A stretch of DNA of 56,873 bases from RGIG6353 sp045660745 (GTDB lineage: Bacteria > Bacillota > Clostridia > Oscillospirales > SIG627). The notes under the pieces are model-generated. The model saw only the letters and a program-made list of their open reading frames with translations, had not been told where the DNA came from and searched no databases. The stretch is taken from NCBI GenBank assembly GCA_045660745.1, contig JAZREJ010000027.1:1-56873 (forward strand). Reading direction: 5' to 3'. The translations under genes and the position numbers were made by a program. Positions 50,120 to 56,873 of this stretch are shown piece by piece; the stretch's first letter is position 1; every line of letters begins with the position of its first letter.

Positions 50120-50905
50120 TTACTCCTTAATCATGATAAGGCGCTCTTTACCGTCTTTGGCGGCAACCTTAACAATACTTATATCACCATATATCTTACG
50201 AAGACCTTCTTCCACCCTCTCAACGGGGTCGGTTTGCGGGAAAACCTCGTCAACTATCACTCCATCACCTATTAAAAGCAGTTTATCGCAATACCCGAGC
50301 GCAAGGCTTGGGTCATGTAATGACACCAGAGCACAAGCACCGTCCTTGCGAACACGCGCTTTTACAATAGATAACGCCTTATGTCTTACAGAAAAATCAA
50401 GTGCACCTTCAGGCTCGTCCATAAGGAAAAGTCTCGGTGTTGATACAAGTGAACGTGCCATTATGCAAAGGGACTTTTGACCTTCGCTAAGCTTCATATA
50501 GTTGATGCTCGCTCGGTTTGTGAATCCGACAAGCTCAAGTGCCTCTTCTGCCCTTTTTATCATATCCGCACTCGGTCTTTCAAAAATTCCGAGGTGAGGA
50601 TTGAGCCCCATGACCACAACGTCAAGTGCCGAAATATCAATAGATATACCGCTTCTTTGCGGGATGTAGCTACAGACTCTTGAAAGGTGGGAAACGGTCA
50701 TCTTTTCAAGCACTTCGCCATCAAGACGGCATTCACCCTTGTGAGGAAGAATGGAGGCTATGGCTTTGATAAGAGTAGTCTTACCGCTTCCGTTTGCACC
50801 TATAACTCCTGCAACCGTTCCGCCGTCAACCTTGAATGATACGCCTCTGATTACCTCTTTTTTGCCGTAGCCACAGCATAGACCAAAAGCCTCGAAAGTA
50901 CTCAT
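50120..50905 (-). CDS. ABC transporter ATP-binding protein, FecE/MolC type
   Basis: A 261-residue ATPase with Walker A GANGSGKTT near residue 36, signature MKLSEGQKSL near 138, Walker B RLFLMDEPEGALD near 158 and the switch His in SLHDPSLAL. The sequence groups with FecE/BtuD ATPases that serve metal-chelate, cobalamin or molybdate uptake. It overlaps the permease gene by four bases. With the permease and binding protein, it likely imports molybdate or tungstate in this setting. Confidence 0.9.
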   Translation of the reverse strand: MSTFEAFGLCCGYGKKEVIRGVSFKVDGGTVAGVIGANGSGKTTLIKAIASILPHKGECRLDGEVLEKMTVSHLSRVCSYIPQRSGISIDISALDVVVMGLNPHLGIFERPSADMIKRAEEALELVGFTNRASINYMKLSEGQKSLCIMARSLVSTPRLFLMDEPEGALDFSVRHKALSIVKARVRKDGACALVSLHDPSLALGYCDKLLLIGDGVIVDEVFPQTDPVERVEEGLRKIYGDISIVKVAAKDGKERLIMIKE

Positions 50906-51888
50906 ACGCTTCTCCTTTTCAAGATTAAGTAAACGAGGAACGGTGCACCGAGTACTCCCGTAAATATACTGACAGGAAGCTCAACGTCTGATACGGAGCG
51001 TGCAAAAATGTCAGCAATACAAAGTAGTATTCCGCCTATAGCACCGCTGAGATACATGGTAGTTATGCGATTCTCACGGGTTATTATACGCGCTATATGA
51101 GGTGCAAGAAGTCCCGTAAAGCTTATAAGTCCCGTAATACTGACAACCGAGGAAACGGCAAGGGTAGCAACGGTGAGAATGATAAACCTTGAAAGGCGCA
51201 CGTTGACTCCGAGAAGACGAACCTCCCCCTCATCTCCCGAAAGAAGGATAATCCTTCGGTGTAAAAGAACGAGCATTATAACGCATACTGTACCAAGCAC
51301 AACGTTACCGACAATTTTATCAAGGCTCACTCCGTTAAGACTGCCCATTATCCAATACTCGATACGCGCAAGCTCCTTTTCGGGGTCTGCGCAAAGCTTT
51401 AAGCACATAAGCACTGTCTGAGCAATGGAATGTACCGCAATACCCGCAAGCACTATTGTTGAATTTTTTCCGCTTCTGTCGAACATTGACAAGAGTATTG
51501 CGGTGGCGGTGGCAAGAAGTGCACCCAAAAACGCAAAGGCTGTAACCGCAAATCCGGAAAAGAACAGTATTCCGACTGCCGCACCCGCACTTGCCCCCGA
51601 CGAAACACCAATAATATCGGGAGAGGCAAGAGGATTTCTGAATACGGTTTGAAAAACAAAGCCCGCGATTCCGAGAGCTATTCCGCCGAAAACTCCGACC
51701 AATACACGGCTGAGTCTCAGATTCACAAAGACTCTCGTGTGCATTACGTCACCATCGAGTATCTTTTCAAGTGACAGCGGATATTTACCTATAAACAGAC
51801 TGCATATGGCAACAGCTAAAAGGATAACTGTTGCCGCTATGCACCAAAGCTTAATTTTCCTTGTATTTGAAGCCATAGAATTCTTCAT
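50902..51888 (-). CDS. ABC transporter permease, FecCD/MolB type
   Basis: A 328-residue membrane protein of the FecCD family, with about nine to ten helices. Family segments are LRLSRVLVGVFGGIALGIAGFVFQTVFRNPLASPDIIGVSSGASAGAAVG near residues 57-107, ITGLISFTGLLAPHIAR near 250, and LPVSIFTGVLGAPFLVYLIL at the end. It overlaps the binding-protein gene by 38 bases if ATG 51888 is used, or 26 if ATG 51876; neither has a strong ribosome site, so translation is coupled. Confidence 0.92.
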   Translation of the reverse strand: MKNSMASNTRKIKLWCIAATVILLAVAICSLFIGKYPLSLEKILDGDVMHTRVFVNLRLSRVLVGVFGGIALGIAGFVFQTVFRNPLASPDIIGVSSGASAGAAVGILFFSGFAVTAFAFLGALLATATAILLSMFDRSGKNSTIVLAGIAVHSIAQTVLMCLKLCADPEKELARIEYWIMGSLNGVSLDKIVGNVVLGTVCVIMLVLLHRRIILLSGDEGEVRLLGVNVRLSRFIILTVATLAVSSVVSITGLISFTGLLAPHIARIITRENRITTMYLSGAIGGILLCIADIFARSVSDVELPVSIFTGVLGAPFLVYLILKRRSV

Positions 51889-52867
51889 AAAAGCCGTTTA
51901 TAACGGCAAGAGCATCACTCTCACTGACTGCGTCGGGATGTAATACCGATGCCACCCATACAGATCCTAAAAAGCCTGCCGGTACAGGGCTGTCCCATGA
52001 TTCGGCATCATTAGGAAGCTTATATACGTTTCCTTTCTTTACAGCAGTGCATTCAGACAGTGCCGTATCATTCAATATTTCGTCAACGGAGTATTTGGCA
52101 TCAGCCGCTAAGATAATATACTCGGGATCCCACAAAAGGACCTGTTCATAGCTGACCTCAGCCCAATATGTGTCATCAATTTCAGATGCTACGTTTTTGC
52201 CTCCCGCAAGTGTTATCATATCATTCTGATACATATTCTTACCCGCGGTGGACAAGAAGCTTGAATTTCCCGCAAGATAAACCGTGGGAGCACTCTTTGA
52301 GTTTACCTTTGTTTCAATATCAGACTTAGCAGAAGAAATATAATCAAGTATTTCTTCACCGCGAGCGACCGTATCTGTTGCCTTTGAGATGAGAGTTATC
52401 ATATCCAAAAGCTTTTCGCTGTTTTCGGGGTCAACAAGAAGCACTGTTATTCCAAGCGCCTCAAGCTGTTCAACAGCACTTTTAAGCTTTATCGGAAGGA
52501 TAACGAGATCCGGCTCAAGTGCGGCACATCCTTCAAGATCGAACTCCTTGGCTGTACCTACGCTCGGAAGTGAAATAATATCAGGGGCGCTAAGCTTGTA
52601 TATTTCACGGCTTGCCGCCTTTGCCTCAATTCCGACAAGCTTGTCTTCAAGACCGAGAGCGATAAGGGCACTAGTCGAAATATAATATCCGCTGACAAGC
52701 TTCTCGGGCTTTTCTGATATCACAACCTCTCGACCTGCCTGATCTTTAAGTGTCATTGGATAGCTTGCCGATTTATCGGCAGTTTCGGTATTCGGAACCT
52801 CTTTGGCACAGGACACCGTCAAAACAATCATAATAAGTACAAGTAATAATGAGATGATTTTTTTCAT
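51851..52867 (-). CDS. ABC transporter substrate-binding lipoprotein, likely molybdate/tungstate
   Basis: A 338-residue type III binding protein. The lipoprotein signal MKKIISLLLVLIMIVLTVSC has the acylated Cys at 20. The mature part opens YPMTLKDQAGREVVISEKPEKLVSGYYISTSALIALGLEDKLVGI, as in FecB/BtuF-type proteins. Such proteins usually bind iron chelates or cobalamin, but MolA homologues bind molybdate or tungstate. The ModE box at its promoter and the cofactor genes in the same operon favour the latter. Ligand identity is inferred from context. Confidence 0.85.
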   Translation of the reverse strand: MKKIISLLLVLIMIVLTVSCAKEVPNTETADKSASYPMTLKDQAGREVVISEKPEKLVSGYYISTSALIALGLEDKLVGIEAKAASREIYKLSAPDIISLPSVGTAKEFDLEGCAALEPDLVILPIKLKSAVEQLEALGITVLLVDPENSEKLLDMITLISKATDTVARGEEILDYISSAKSDIETKVNSKSAPTVYLAGNSSFLSTAGKNMYQNDMITLAGGKNVASEIDDTYWAEVSYEQVLLWDPEYIILAADAKYSVDEILNDTALSECTAVKKGNVYKLPNDAESWDSPVPAGFLGSVWVASVLHPDAVSESDALAVINGFYEEFYGFKYKEN

Positions 52868-52881
52868 GTTTTTTCTCCATT

Positions 52882-52907
52882 TCGTTGTATTTTTAAAACT
52901 ACAACGA
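52882..52907. promoter_or_regulatory. Candidate ModE box at the molybdate transporter operon
   Basis: A 26-base near-perfect palindrome, TCGTTGTA-N10-TACAACGA, with CGTTGTAT (52883-52890), 8 bases, CTACAACG (52899-52906). As I recall it, the Escherichia coli modA operator is CGTTATAT-8-ACATAACG, the same half-sites and spacing. It starts 15 bases upstream of the binding-protein ATG, and the predicted transcription start falls within it. Confidence 0.75.
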
Positions 52908-52908
52908 T

Positions 52909-52937
52909 ATTATAACAAATACTATTCCAAATTTCAA
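52909..52937 (-). promoter_or_regulatory. Promoter of the molybdate transporter operon
   Basis: On the minus strand TTGAAA (52937-52932), 17-base spacer, TATAAT (52914-52909). The expected start at about 52902 lies inside the adjoining ModE box, so bound repressor would block it. Confidence 0.75.
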
Positions 52938-52983
52938 GTTTTTGTGATATTATTATTATAAATATATATAAAGGTGTTTTAAA

Positions 52984-53772
52984 ATGATAACGATAAAGAA
53001 TTACGTGCGTCCAAAGAGCCTTGAAGAGGCTTGGACGCTCAATCAGAAAAAATCAAACAGGATAATAGGCGGAATGCTTTGGATGAGGATGTCAAAATAC
53101 ACAGTATCCACAGCGATAGACCTGTGCGACTTGGGGCTTAACAAAATAGAAGAGACCGAGGACGAGATATCTATCGGTGCAATGGTCACTCTCCGAGATA
53201 TTGAAAAACACGAGGGACTCAACCGTTACACCTGTAATGCGGTACGCAAGGCGGTCGAGCACATTGTCGGAGTTCAATTCCGCAATATGGCGACGGTAGG
53301 CGGAAGCGTTTGGGGGAGATTTGGCTTTTCTGACGTTCTGACAATGTTTCTTGCGATGGATGCTTACGTTGAGCTTTATAAGGGAGGAATTATCCCGCTG
53401 TCCGAGTTCAATAAAATGGAGAAAAACAACGATATACTTGTCCGTCTTATTATAAAAAAGGCTCCTGCGAAATTTGTTTACACCTCAATGCGCAATCAGG
53501 TGACAGACTTCCCTGTCATCGCAGTTGCCATAGCAAAGGTAGGGAATGAATACCGCGCAGTCATCGGTGCCAGACCCTCGCGTGCAATGCTTGTGACCGA
53601 CTCAGACGGAATACTCAAGGACGGCATTAACGAAATGAGCGCAAAGTCTTTTGCGAAATACGTTTCGGGTATTGTCCCTGTTTCATCGAATACACGCGCC
53701 TCGGCGCAATACCGCAAGCATCTTGTAAGAGGGCTTGTTGAGCGGTGCGTTAACGAGCTTGGAGGAATGTAA
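52984..53772 (+). CDS. Molybdenum hydroxylase FAD-binding subunit (CoxM/XdhB type)
   Basis: A 262-residue FAD subunit. YVRPKSLEEAWTL opens it, FAD contacts are expected at NRIIGGMLWMRMSK near residue 26 and GVQFRNMATVGGSVWGRFGFSDVLTMFLAMDAYVEL near 95-130, and the C-terminal domain follows. It passes electrons from the Fe-S subunit to an acceptor. It is the first gene of a three-subunit operon divergent from the transporter operon. No clear ribosome site stands before the ATG beyond AAAGGTG. Confidence 0.9.
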   Translation: MITIKNYVRPKSLEEAWTLNQKKSNRIIGGMLWMRMSKYTVSTAIDLCDLGLNKIEETEDEISIGAMVTLRDIEKHEGLNRYTCNAVRKAVEHIVGVQFRNMATVGGSVWGRFGFSDVLTMFLAMDAYVELYKGGIIPLSEFNKMEKNNDILVRLIIKKAPAKFVYTSMRNQVTDFPVIAVAIAKVGNEYRAVIGARPSRAMLVTDSDGILKDGINEMSAKSFAKYVSGIVPVSSNTRASAQYRKHLVRGLVERCVNELGGM

Positions 53773-53773
53773 A

Positions 53774-54229
53774 ATGGAAATAAAGCTTACTCTTAATAAA
53801 AAGGTCATCACCGCTCACGTTGATGCTGACACGATACTTCTCGATTTTTTAAGGGATCACGGATGCATGAGCGTCAAGAGAGGATGTGATACCGCCAACT
53901 GCGGACTGTGTACTGTGCTTATGGACGGCAAGCCGATACTTTCCTGCTCAACACTCGCAGTAAGAGCAGACGGTCATGAAATATATACTCTTGAGGGACT
54001 ACAGGAAGAAGCGGAAGACTTTATAGGGTTTATTGCGGATGAGGGAGCTGATCAGTGCGGTTTTTGTAATCCCGGATTTGTTATGAACACAATAGCATTG
54101 CTTCGCGAAAACAGTAACCCGACAGACGACGAGATACGAGCGTTCCTTGCCGGGAATCTTTGCCGTTGTTCGGGCTATGACGGTCAGTTAAGGGGCATCA
54201 GACGCTACCTTGACTCGCGCATGAAATAA
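53774..54229 (+). CDS. Molybdenum hydroxylase 2Fe-2S subunit (CoxS/XdhC type)
   Basis: A 151-residue subunit with both 2Fe-2S domains: the plant ferredoxin-like set GCDTANCGLCTVLMDGKPILSC (residues ~37-59) and the helical set CGFCNPGFVM ... LCRCSGYDG (near 96-141). It links the Mo subunit to FAD. GGAGG in the end of the FAD gene serves as its ribosome site and one base separates the two genes. Confidence 0.95.
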   Translation: MEIKLTLNKKVITAHVDADTILLDFLRDHGCMSVKRGCDTANCGLCTVLMDGKPILSCSTLAVRADGHEIYTLEGLQEEAEDFIGFIADEGADQCGFCNPGFVMNTIALLRENSNPTDDEIRAFLAGNLCRCSGYDGQLRGIRRYLDSRMK

Positions 54230-54238
54230 GGAGACGGT

Positions 54239-56530
54239 ATGGAGCATAAGAATTATAAAAGTGTCAACAAGGCTGTAAGAAAAAAGGATTCCCTTCAGCT
54301 TCTTACCGGTAAGCCTGTTTATACAGACGACGTTACACCAAAGGACGCGCTTTGCGTAAAGGTGCTCAGAAGCCCACACGCTAATGCAATTATAGAAAAT
54401 ATAGACTTTTCCCGTGCCATGAATGATCCGGACGTTGTCGGGGTATACACCTGGGAGGATGTTAACAAGGACCGTTTTGCGATTGCGGGACAGACGTATC
54501 CCGAGCCTTCCCCCTATGACAGACTGATACTTGACAGGCACGTAAGATTCGTTGGAGATGCAGTTGCAATAATTGCCGCAGAAAATGAAAAGGCGGCAGA
54601 ACGCGCCTTGAAGCTTATCCGTGTAAAATACCAAGTCCTTGATGCCGTTCTCGATTTTCGCTGTGCGAAGGATAACCCCATACTTGTACATCCTGAGGAG
54701 GATTGGTTCCCTCCGTGTGAGGTTGGCGGTGACAACAGGAGAAACCTTGTTGCCTCTGAAACAAATTCCGACGGGGACGTTGACGCGGTAATGGCTGACT
54801 GTGATATCGTGCTTGACAGAACGTATCACACAAAAGCATTCAATCAGGCGATGATGGAGACCTTCCGTGCATACACCGGTCTCGACAGATACGGAAGATT
54901 ACACGTAATTTCCTCAACGCAGATAGTATTTCACACAAGAAGAATTCTCTCCCGCGCACTCGGTATTCCAAAAAGCCGAATAAGAGTGGAAAAGCCTCGA
55001 ATCGGTGGTGGATTCGGTGCAAAGCAGACGGCTGTATGTGAAATATATCCCGCATTTGTTACATTAAAAACGGGCCGTGCGGCAAAAATAATCTATTCAA
55101 GAAAAGAATCCCAAATTGCAGGCTCGCCGAGACACGAGATGGAAATAAGGGTAAAGCTCGGAGCTGATAAAAACGGAAAAATTCGTGCGCTTGACCTTTA
55201 TACACTTTCAAATACAGGCGCTTACGGAGAACACGGACCAACTACCGTAGGACTTTCGGGACACAAGTCGATTCCGCTTTATACAGGCTCGGTTGAGGCG
55301 TACCGCTTTGCATATGACGTAGTATACACAAATCTGCAATCTGCGGGTGCATATAGAGGATACGGTGCGACTCAAGGAATTTTCGCGGTTGAATCTACTG
55401 TAAACGAGCTTTCGGAAATGCTCGGACTTGACCCAACGCACGTCAGAGACATAAACATGGTGCGCGAGGGCATGGTAATGCCCGCCTACTACAATGAACG
55501 CGCGAATGCTTGTGCTCTTGACAGGTGTATGGAACGCTGTAAAAAGCTTTTTTCATGGGATGAAAAGTACCCTGTACGCGATATGGGTAACGGCAAAGTG
55601 CGTGCGGCAGGCGTTGCTATGGCAATGCAAGGCTCCTGTATTTCAGGTATCGACGTCGGCTCTGCAACCGTAAAGCTCGGCGAGGACGGCACGTACAACC
55701 TCATTATAGGTGCGGCTGACATGGGTACGGGATGCGATACGATACTTGCGCAAATGGTAGCGGAATGCATGGATTGTCACGTTGATGACGTTGCCGTATT
55801 CGGTGCGGATACAGATGTTTCACCATACGATTCGGGTTCTTATGCATCATCTACCACCTACGTTACGGGTAAAGCTGTGGAAATGGCATGCGATAAACTC
55901 AAAAAACAGATTTGCAAGATAGCCTCAGAGATGATGGACTGCTGTGACAGCGAAGTGGTATTTGAGGGAAAGAGAGTACGAAAGATAAACTCAGACTCCT
56001 GCGTTTCTCTCACTGACATCGGATTTAAGGCGCAACTATTCAATACAGTTTCTACCGAAGCAAGTGTCACACACTCCTCCCCTGTTTCTCCTCCGCCTTT
56101 TATGGTCGGAATGGCAGAGATAGAGCTTGATAAGCTAACAGGAAATGTAACAGTGCTTGACTATGCGGCAGTGGTTGACTGCGGCACGCCGATCAATCCC
56201 GCACTTGCAAGGATACAGACCGAAGGCGGTATCGTACAGGGTATCGGTCACACACTTATGGAAAACGTGACCTATACCGATGAGGGACGAATAGTTGAAT
56301 CATCCTTTATGCAATACAAGATTCCAACAAGACTCGACGTAAAGAAGCTCTCGGTTGAATTCGAGCAAAGCTTTGAGCCTACAGGTCCTTTTGGGGCAAA
56401 ATCTATCGGTGAGATAGTAATCAACACCCCCGCTCCCGCCATCGCTCACGCAATATACAGAGCAACGGGCACTTGGCACAGAGAGTTGCCCATCACTCCT
56501 GAAAAAATAGCATTGAATATCACCAAATAA
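54239..56530 (+). CDS. Molybdenum hydroxylase molybdopterin-binding subunit (XdhA/CoxL type)
   Basis: A 763-residue catalytic subunit. KPVYTDDVTPKDALCVKVLRSPHANA opens it. IGGGFGAKQTAVCEIYPA near residue 255, GAYRGYGATQGIFAVE near 370, AADMGTGCDTILAQM near 493 and FGAKSIGEIVINTPAPAI near 720, with the catalytic Glu, are the cofactor and active-site segments. The order FAD, Fe-S, Mo matches xanthine dehydrogenase/CoxMSL-type operons. The AYRGYGATQ form points to xanthine dehydrogenase-like rather than CO dehydrogenase activity. Exact substrate (purine, N-heterocycle or other) is unknown. Confidence 0.92.
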   Translation: MEHKNYKSVNKAVRKKDSLQLLTGKPVYTDDVTPKDALCVKVLRSPHANAIIENIDFSRAMNDPDVVGVYTWEDVNKDRFAIAGQTYPEPSPYDRLILDRHVRFVGDAVAIIAAENEKAAERALKLIRVKYQVLDAVLDFRCAKDNPILVHPEEDWFPPCEVGGDNRRNLVASETNSDGDVDAVMADCDIVLDRTYHTKAFNQAMMETFRAYTGLDRYGRLHVISSTQIVFHTRRILSRALGIPKSRIRVEKPRIGGGFGAKQTAVCEIYPAFVTLKTGRAAKIIYSRKESQIAGSPRHEMEIRVKLGADKNGKIRALDLYTLSNTGAYGEHGPTTVGLSGHKSIPLYTGSVEAYRFAYDVVYTNLQSAGAYRGYGATQGIFAVESTVNELSEMLGLDPTHVRDINMVREGMVMPAYYNERANACALDRCMERCKKLFSWDEKYPVRDMGNGKVRAAGVAMAMQGSCISGIDVGSATVKLGEDGTYNLIIGAADMGTGCDTILAQMVAECMDCHVDDVAVFGADTDVSPYDSGSYASSTTYVTGKAVEMACDKLKKQICKIASEMMDCCDSEVVFEGKRVRKINSDSCVSLTDIGFKAQLFNTVSTEASVTHSSPVSPPPFMVGMAEIELDKLTGNVTVLDYAAVVDCGTPINPALARIQTEGGIVQGIGHTLMENVTYTDEGRIVESSFMQYKIPTRLDVKKLSVEFEQSFEPTGPFGAKSIGEIVINTPAPAIAHAIYRATGTWHRELPITPEKIALNITK

Positions 56531-56537
56531 ACATTTT

Positions 56538-56568
56538 AAAAAGGAATTGCACTCGGCAATTCCTTTTT
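56538..56568 (+). terminator. Intrinsic terminator of the hydroxylase operon
   Basis: 13-bp stem AAAAAGGAATTGC (56538-56550) / GCAATTCCTTTTT (56556-56568), loop ACTCG, shortly after the stop. Confidence 0.88.
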
Positions 56569-56600
56569 AGTTTTAAAGCTTTTGGGGAGAGGTAAAGGAG

Positions 56601-56626
56601 AGGGACTTTTTTCAAAAAGTCCCTCC
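56601..56626. repeat. GC-rich palindrome downstream of the hydroxylase operon
   Basis: AGGGACTTTTTT-C-AAAAAGTCCCT, preceded by TTTTGGGGAGAGGTAAAGG. It has the look of a dispersed intergenic repeat, though only one copy is in the window. Confidence 0.4.
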
Positions 56627-56639
56627 CATCAGAGTGTCG

Positions 56640-56677
56640 AAAAACACCCATCAAGCAAAAGCGAGATGGGTGTTTTT
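56640..56677. terminator. Intrinsic terminator facing the partial minus-strand gene
   Basis: AAAAACACCCATC (56640-56652) pairs with GATGGGTGTTTTT (56665-56677), with a 12-base loop. On the minus strand it would end the gene that enters from the right edge. Confidence 0.8.
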
Positions 56678-56695
56678 TGGTGAAAAGTTAAGAGA

Positions 56696-56873
56696 CTATG
56701 GTCTTGAAACGATTGCACGGAATTTTGTCTTGTCATAATCTCCAAGCCCCTCAGTTCCTGGTACCTGATAAATGGGAAGTGCAAGCAAGGGGAAATTATT
56801 AGTACCTGAACAATCCTCAGGATACTCCATTTCGTATATAGGCCAAAGCTTGAAGCCTGTTACGTATCCGTCA
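56696..56873 (-). CDS. C-terminal end of an unidentified protein
   Basis: An open frame enters from the right edge and ends at TAG (56698-56696), giving 58 residues with GYVTGFKLWPIYEMEYPED, NNFPLLALPIYQVPGTEGLGDYD and KFRAIVSRP. The composition looks like real protein and a terminator follows, but I do not recognise the family from this piece. Confidence 0.6.
   Translation of the reverse strand, partial: DGYVTGFKLWPIYEMEYPEDCSGTNNFPLLALPIYQVPGTEGLGDYDKTKFRAIVSRP

Noticed and set aside
52868..52983. Molybdenum cofactor riboswitch
   Set aside because: The gap is only 116 bases and is explained by a promoter and a palindrome; no long structured leader fits.
1..56873. tRNA, rRNA, phage genes, toxin-antitoxin or defence systems
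   Set aside because: I looked on both strands and found no cloverleaf, rRNA segment or recognisable defence or phage family.

Overview
The window looks like a chromosomal segment from an anaerobic, endospore-forming member of the Clostridia (Bacillota), probably a gut lineage that feeds on deoxysugar-rich glycans. This is inferred from the spoIIGA-sigE-ylmC sporulation genes, the flavodiiron protein plus rubredoxin, the ferredoxin-thioredoxin reductase gene, strong AGGAGG ribosome binding sites, U-tract hairpin terminators and consensus sigma-A promoters. I recognise no rRNA, tRNA, CRISPR array, riboswitch or phage gene.

Layout. 1-141: right end of an IS3-family element. 182-3398 (minus): MmgE/PrpD protein, alanine dehydrogenase-like enzyme and a short YitT membrane protein. 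3641-10766: GH78 rhamnosidase and DUF4838 protein (plus), L-fucose isomerase (minus) and an AraC regulator. 10793-15842 (minus): D-lyxose isomerase-like cupin, an XRE-HTH/PfkB kinase fusion, rubredoxin, a four-domain flavodiiron protein and D-lactate dehydrogenase. 15909-20659: an AraC regulator divergent from a sugar-isomerase/unknown-protein operon, with an 11-bp inverted repeat between them. 20699-22044: two MBL-fold hydrolases. 22146-25807: spoIIGA, sigE, ylmC, dGTPase and Nudix genes, behind a promoter laid out like spoIIG. 25848-30675: thioesterase, a cysK/ferredoxin-thioredoxin reductase/thioredoxin operon, a lipoprotein, a C26 peptidase and a VTT membrane protein. 30780-37633: two GH29 fucosidases, an AraC regulator, a second GH78 and a LysR regulator. 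37745-47054: an amidohydrolase, a GH20-like TIM barrel, an acyltransferase-like protein and four neutral-ceramidase-like proteins, with a repeat-rich 0.8-kb spacer after the first of the four. 47055-47790: an IS200-type element. 47835-52867 (minus): FecBCD-type ABC transporter, short ModE regulator, THEP1/MobA fusion and PIG-L deacetylase. 52984-56530 (plus): the three subunits of a molybdenum hydroxylase.

How the genes fit together. The fucosidases, rhamnosidases, fucose isomerase, isomerase-like proteins and PfkB kinase form a deoxysugar and pentose salvage theme, split into small units, several with their own AraC or LysR regulator. None of these enzymes has a signal peptide and no sugar transporter is present, so substrates must be imported by systems encoded elsewhere. 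The right end is a coherent molybdenum module: a candidate ModE box overlaps the start of a transporter operon that carries ModE and a cofactor cytidylyltransferase-like protein, divergent from the hydroxylase.

The strongest candidates for something new are the four-gene ceramidase-like expansion with its co-transcribed partners, the spoIIGA gene that seems to lack an ATG, the XRE-PfkB fusion and the THEP1-MobA fusion. All functions are inferred from reading the sequence; no database search was run.
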